Shown here: piece by piece, positions 60,144 through 64,000 of the stretch
How positions within the stretch are numbered: position 1 is the first letter of the stretch
Layout of the letters: the number at the start of each line of letters is the position of its first letter
DNA from: Sphingomonas sp.
GTDB taxonomy: Bacteria > Pseudomonadota > Alphaproteobacteria > Sphingomonadales > Sphingomonadaceae
Length of the DNA stretch: 64,000 bases
NCBI RefSeq assembly: GCF_004799495.1
Contig: NZ_SSMY01000010.1
Coordinates: 62,001-126,000 of the forward strand
Direction of reading: 5' to 3'
Program-made: the position numbers and the translations under genes
The notes under the pieces: model-generated
What the model was told of the DNA's origin: nothing
The model's input: the letters and a program-made list of their open reading frames with translations, nothing else
The model's database searches: none

Positions 60144-62243
60144 ATGGCGTTGGAACATCAACCGAAAAGCTACCGGGCCATCATGGTATCCAGCACCTTC
60201 ACCGACCTGGAGGCGCATCGGCAGGAAGTCATCGACGCGATACATGGCTTCGACTTCAAGGCGAACGTGATGGAAGACGATGGTGCGCGCGCTGACGCCG
60301 ACGTCATCGAATCGAGTTTGGATTTCGTCCGTAATTCGGCCGCTTATGTCGCAGTGATCGGCCATAAATACGGTCAGACGCCGGCCGATGCGACGCGCAA
60401 TCCCGACGGATTATCAATCACGGAACTGGAGTTCAACGAAGCGCAGAAGCTGGGCCTGCCGACATTGTTGTTCGTGATGGGCGAAGACCACGATGTGAAG
60501 CAAGCCGATGTCGAGCCGAGTTCGACGAAGCGCAAAAAACTAAAGGCATTTATCGATCGCGCCAAAAAAACGCGCGCCGGTTCGGGAGTCGAGCGCGTCT
60601 ATGCGGTTTTCTCGAGCAAGGAGGATTTTACCAAGAAAGCTACGACGGCAATAGGCCGGTTGGCGATCTATTTCCTTAAGCGCGAGCACGTCGAAGCGCT
60701 GGCGATGACGGGCGGTAGCGACGGAGCGGCAACGCCCATTTCAACCGCCGCGCTTCATGCCGAGTTCGACCGCATCGTCGCGGTTGACCCAGACGCTAGC
60801 GCCGAACAGATTTTTGAGATCGTCCGCCAGAACATCGCAACCCGCGATCGTCAGATCGCGGAGCTGCACGACATAGCTGCCGAAGACAATCGGATTCGCG
60901 CGCTTCAGGCCGCCGTCGAGGAGGCCCTGCGGTCGAACGACGATACAGCAACTGTGGCTGCTCTCATAGAAGCTGAGGCGGCGATCAACGAGCGCCGCGA
61001 ATCAGATGCCCGCTCTGCGGCAGGTCTGGCCAATATTCGAGCGGAGGCATTGCTGCGGTTGCTCGACTGGCAAGGTGCCGGACGCGCCTGGCGCGAAGCG
61101 TCAGCACTATTGGCACCGTTCGATACGGATGCCGCCGAGCTCATGCTGTGGCATTACACTGAAGCAATTACGGTTCACGGCCAAGTTTTTGGTCGGCCCG
61201 AGGTTATCGACGCAGCAATAGAGCAGTGGAAAAACTTGGTCGATGCGGCGCTTCCCGACCAGCACAAGGCGGCCGGATTGCAAAACAACCTTGCCATAGC
61301 CCTGACGATACAGGGCCAAGGCACTGGTGGCTCAGCGGGAGTCCGCTTGCTGGCTGACGCCGTGCAAGCCTATCGGAGCGCACTGACCGTATTTACCAAG
61401 CAAACAGTGCCCGAGGGATGGGCGAGTATCCAAAACAACTTGGGGAACGCGCTTAAGACGCAAGGGGAACGAACAAATGGCGAAGCGGGGCTGGCTGTCC
61501 TTAACGACGCGGTGAACGCTCATCGCGCAGCGCTAACTGTGCGCACCGAGCGAGCGATGCCCACCGAATGGGCGATGAGCCAGAACAACTTGGGCATCGC
61601 CCTTAAGAAGCTGGGCGACCGCACGGGCGGAGAAGCCGGGCTAGCGCTTCTGGCCGAGGCAGCCGATGCCTATCGCGCGGCGCTGACTATTCGCACCGAG
61701 CAAGTGATGCCAATAGAATGGGCGATGACACAGAACAGTCTCGGCAACGCACTAAAGGCGCAGAGCGTTCGTACTGACGATCAGACTACATCGGCTCTAC
61801 TCGCCGGCGCGATCGATGCCTATCGCGCGGCGCTGACCGTGCGTACCAGATCCGCGATGCCCGCCCAGTGGGCGATGACCCAGAACAATCTCGGCAACGC
61901 ACTCGCAATGCAAGCCGAACATGAGGTAGGTGCGGCGAAAGGTGTGCTCTTCGAAAAAGCCGTTGACGCTTTTCGGGCTGCGCTGACCATTCGTACGGAG
62001 CAGGCCATGCCTGCCAAGTGGGCCCAGACCATGGGAAATCTCGGACGAGCCCTGGAAAACATGGCCGACGCGCAACTCGATCCGCTGTCAAATCTGCAGA
62101 CCGCGAAAGCGGCGATATGCGATTCGCTTCGGATCTTTACGTCAGAACACATGCCTAACGATCATGACAGCGCCACGCGTTGCCTGACCCGTATCCGCGC
62201 CAAGATCGTCGCGCTCGACAATGGATTGCCGACCGACACTTAG
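60144..62243 (+). CDS. DUF4062 domain protein with C-terminal tetratricopeptide-like repeats
   Basis: YRAIMVSSTFTDLEAHRQEVIDAIHGFDFKANVMEDDGARADADVIESSLDFVRNSAAYVAVIGHKYG (DUF4062); repeated WAMTQNNLGNAL...DAYRAALTVRTE..MP units. Confidence 0.88.
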   Translation: MALEHQPKSYRAIMVSSTFTDLEAHRQEVIDAIHGFDFKANVMEDDGARADADVIESSLDFVRNSAAYVAVIGHKYGQTPADATRNPDGLSITELEFNEAQKLGLPTLLFVMGEDHDVKQADVEPSSTKRKKLKAFIDRAKKTRAGSGVERVYAVFSSKEDFTKKATTAIGRLAIYFLKREHVEALAMTGGSDGAATPISTAALHAEFDRIVAVDPDASAEQIFEIVRQNIATRDRQIAELHDIAAEDNRIRALQAAVEEALRSNDDTATVAALIEAEAAINERRESDARSAAGLANIRAEALLRLLDWQGAGRAWREASALLAPFDTDAAELMLWHYTEAITVHGQVFGRPEVIDAAIEQWKNLVDAALPDQHKAAGLQNNLAIALTIQGQGTGGSAGVRLLADAVQAYRSALTVFTKQTVPEGWASIQNNLGNALKTQGERTNGEAGLAVLNDAVNAHRAALTVRTERAMPTEWAMSQNNLGIALKKLGDRTGGEAGLALLAEAADAYRAALTIRTEQVMPIEWAMTQNSLGNALKAQSVRTDDQTTSALLAGAIDAYRAALTVRTRSAMPAQWAMTQNNLGNALAMQAEHEVGAAKGVLFEKAVDAFRAALTIRTEQAMPAKWAQTMGNLGRALENMADAQLDPLSNLQTAKAAICDSLRIFTSEHMPNDHDSATRCLTRIRAKIVALDNGLPTDT
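61269..62168 (+). repeat. Internal tandem repeat, 150-bp (50-codon) period, about six units
   Basis: TGG codons opening the units fall at 61419, 61569, 61719, 61869 and 62019; the QNNL codons of the preceding unit are also offset by 150 bp. Confidence 0.9.
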
Positions 62244-62505
62244 CCTGCGCTCACACATCCGATATCCGCATTGCAGCCCGAGGTTACGAGCGCGCCAGAG
62301 GAGGAGATAGTCGCTGCAGTCAACCAGCGGCCCGCACCTGTTCCCTGTCGGTCCAGGCCATGTTCACGACTTGACTGCACACGCGACCGTGACCGTGACA
62401 CCATAGCCACGATCTGCGCGTTGAACCGCAGCGTCCGACACCCCATTTCGCCCCTTCGCCGCGGCATACTTGCCAGCGGAACATTACTGGAACATATTCA
62501 ATCTC

Positions 62506-64000
62506 ATGCTGACCCACATTTCCGTCCGCGGTGCGCGCGAGCACAACCTCAAGGATGTCTCGATCGACATCCCGCGCGACACGCTGACGGTGATCACCGG
62601 GCTGTCGGGGTCGGGCAAGTCGAGCCTCGCGTTCGACACGATCTACGCAGAAGGCCAGCGGCGCTACGTCGAGAGCCTGTCGGCCTATGCGCGGCAGTTT
62701 CTCGAGCTGATGCAGAAGCCCGACGTCGATCACATCGAGGGCCTCAGCCCCGCGATCTCGATCGAGCAGAAAACCACCAGCCGCAACCCGCGCTCGACCG
62801 TCGCGACGGTCACCGAGATCTACGATTACATGCGCCTGCTGTGGGCGCGCGTCGGCATCCCCTATTCGCCCGAAACCGGGCTGCCGATCGAGGCGCAGCA
62901 GGTCAGCCAGATGGTCGACCGCGTGATGGCGCTACCCGAGGGCACGCGGCTGTACCTGCTCGCGCCGGTCGTGCGCGGGCGCAAGGGCGAGTATCGCAAG
63001 GAGCTCGCCGAGTGGCAGAAGGCGGGGTTCACGCGCGTCCGCATCGACGGGCAGCTCTACGAGATCGACGAGGCCCCCGCGCTCGACAAGAAATACAAGC
63101 ACGACATCGAGGTGGTGGTCGACCGGCTGGTGGTCGGCCCCGACCTGGCGACCCGCCTCGCCGACAGTTTCGAGACCGCGCTCAAGCTCGCCGAGGGATT
63201 GGCGTATGTGGATCTGGTCGACGGCCCTGCTCCCCTCCCGCTTGCGGGAGGGGCTGGGGGTGGGCCTGCGTCGAGCGTCCACGAAGCCCCGCAATCATTC
63301 CAGGTGGACATGCCCTCCCAGCATTCGGTGAAACAGCCCCCGGCTGTTTCAGCTCGTCCGGGGGACGAGCGGCCGAATGCTCCCTCCCGCGAGCGGGAGG
63401 GGAACATGAAGGGCGCGGGCGTGCCCGCCAACCGTATCGTGTTCAGCGAGAAGTTCGCCTGCCCCGTCTCAGGCTTCACCATCGCCGAGATCGAGCCGCG
63501 GCTGTTCAGCTTCAATGCGCCGCAGGGCGCGTGCCCGGCGTGCGACGGCCTGGGCGAAAAGATGATCTTCGACGAGGACCTCGTCGTCCCCAACCACGAC
63601 CTGACGATCAAGAAGGGCGCGATCGTCCCCTGGGCGAAATCGAACCCGCCCAGTCCCTATTACATGCAAGTGCTTGGCTCCTTGGCGCGCGAGTTCGGGT
63701 TCAGCCTCGATACGCGCTGGGAGGACGTGCCGCAGGAGATCCGCGACGTCATCCTCCACGGCACCAAGGGCCGCCCGGTCACGCTGACCTTCGTCGACGG
63801 CCGCAAGTCGTACGATGTGCGCAAACCCTTCGAGGGCGTGATCGGCAACCTCAACCGCCGCCTGCTCCAGACCGAGAGCGCGTGGATGCGCGAGGAGCTG
63901 TCGAAGTACCAGAGCTCGCAACCCTGCGAGGTGTGCCACGGCGCCCGCCTCAAGCCCGAAGCGCTGGCGGTCAAGGTCGCGATGAAGGACATCAGCTACG
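62506..64000 (+). CDS. uvrA: UvrABC system protein A (truncated by the window edge), with an in-frame insertion
   Basis: [117 protein letters not shown]; absent from the track because it runs off the window. Confidence 0.96.
   Translation, partial: MLTHISVRGAREHNLKDVSIDIPRDTLTVITGLSGSGKSSLAFDTIYAEGQRRYVESLSAYARQFLELMQKPDVDHIEGLSPAISIEQKTTSRNPRSTVATVTEIYDYMRLLWARVGIPYSPETGLPIEAQQVSQMVDRVMALPEGTRLYLLAPVVRGRKGEYRKELAEWQKAGFTRVRIDGQLYEIDEAPALDKKYKHDIEVVVDRLVVGPDLATRLADSFETALKLAEGLAYVDLVDGPAPLPLAGGAGGGPASSVHEAPQSFQVDMPSQHSVKQPPAVSARPGDERPNAPSREREGNMKGAGVPANRIVFSEKFACPVSGFTIAEIEPRLFSFNAPQGACPACDGLGEKMIFDEDLVVPNHDLTIKKGAIVPWAKSNPPSPYYMQVLGSLAREFGFSLDTRWEDVPQEIRDVILHGTKGRPVTLTFVDGRKSYDVRKPFEGVIGNLNRRLLQTESAWMREELSKYQSSQPCEVCHGARLKPEALAVKVAMKDISY
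63232..63402. repeat. Palindromic element (family C-like) inserted in frame in uvrA
   Basis: cccctcccgcttgcgggaggggctgggggtggg ... cctcccgcgagcgggagggg; internal gaaacagcc/ggctgtttc and gctcgtcc/ggacgagc hairpins inside a cattcgg/ccgaatg stem; 171 nt, 57 codons, no stop. Confidence 0.88.

Noticed and set aside
62244-62505. Intergenic region before uvrA as a possible small RNA or gene
   Set aside because: Only short unsupported ORFs and no clear hairpin-terminator pair.
63460-63560. CPVSG in UvrA in place of the CxxC seen in E. coli zinc module 1
   Set aside because: I recall alphaproteobacterial UvrAs commonly reading CPVSGFT here, so likely lineage-normal and not a consequence of the insertion.

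Overview
This is a 64 kb, high-GC chromosomal window that reads as Sphingomonas-like. The lineage call is inference, from the TonB receptor style, gene content and palindromic repeat families. It is mostly housekeeping: xseA/purD, tadA, rpmB, phaB, hemH, lgt, pgeF, murA, queA/tgt, coaD, ispA/xseB, zapE, and a TCA block of sdhB, mdh, sucD, sucA, sucB and lpd, ending in the 5' part of uvrA. The right-hand edge cuts uvrA and the left-hand edge cuts a TonB receptor. No rRNA, tRNA or CRISPR array was seen. The most interesting signals are: (1) a 376-bp unit between mdh and sucD with perfect 27-bp terminal inverted repeats around a GIY-YIG nuclease ORF, and a nuclease-less copy of the same repeat pair directly upstream of zapE. 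Together these look like an autonomous/non-autonomous element pair. (2) A 171-bp palindromic element inserted in frame in uvrA, related to an intergenic element at 21.3 kb. (3) A single-gene DUF4062-TPR protein with exact 150-bp internal periodicity beside uvrA, a candidate sensor/defence protein. (4) A DUF4236 orphan gene, a 27-proline tract, a 31-bp-arm hairpin, and several unusual start/stop overlaps. All family calls come from reading the translations; no searches were run.
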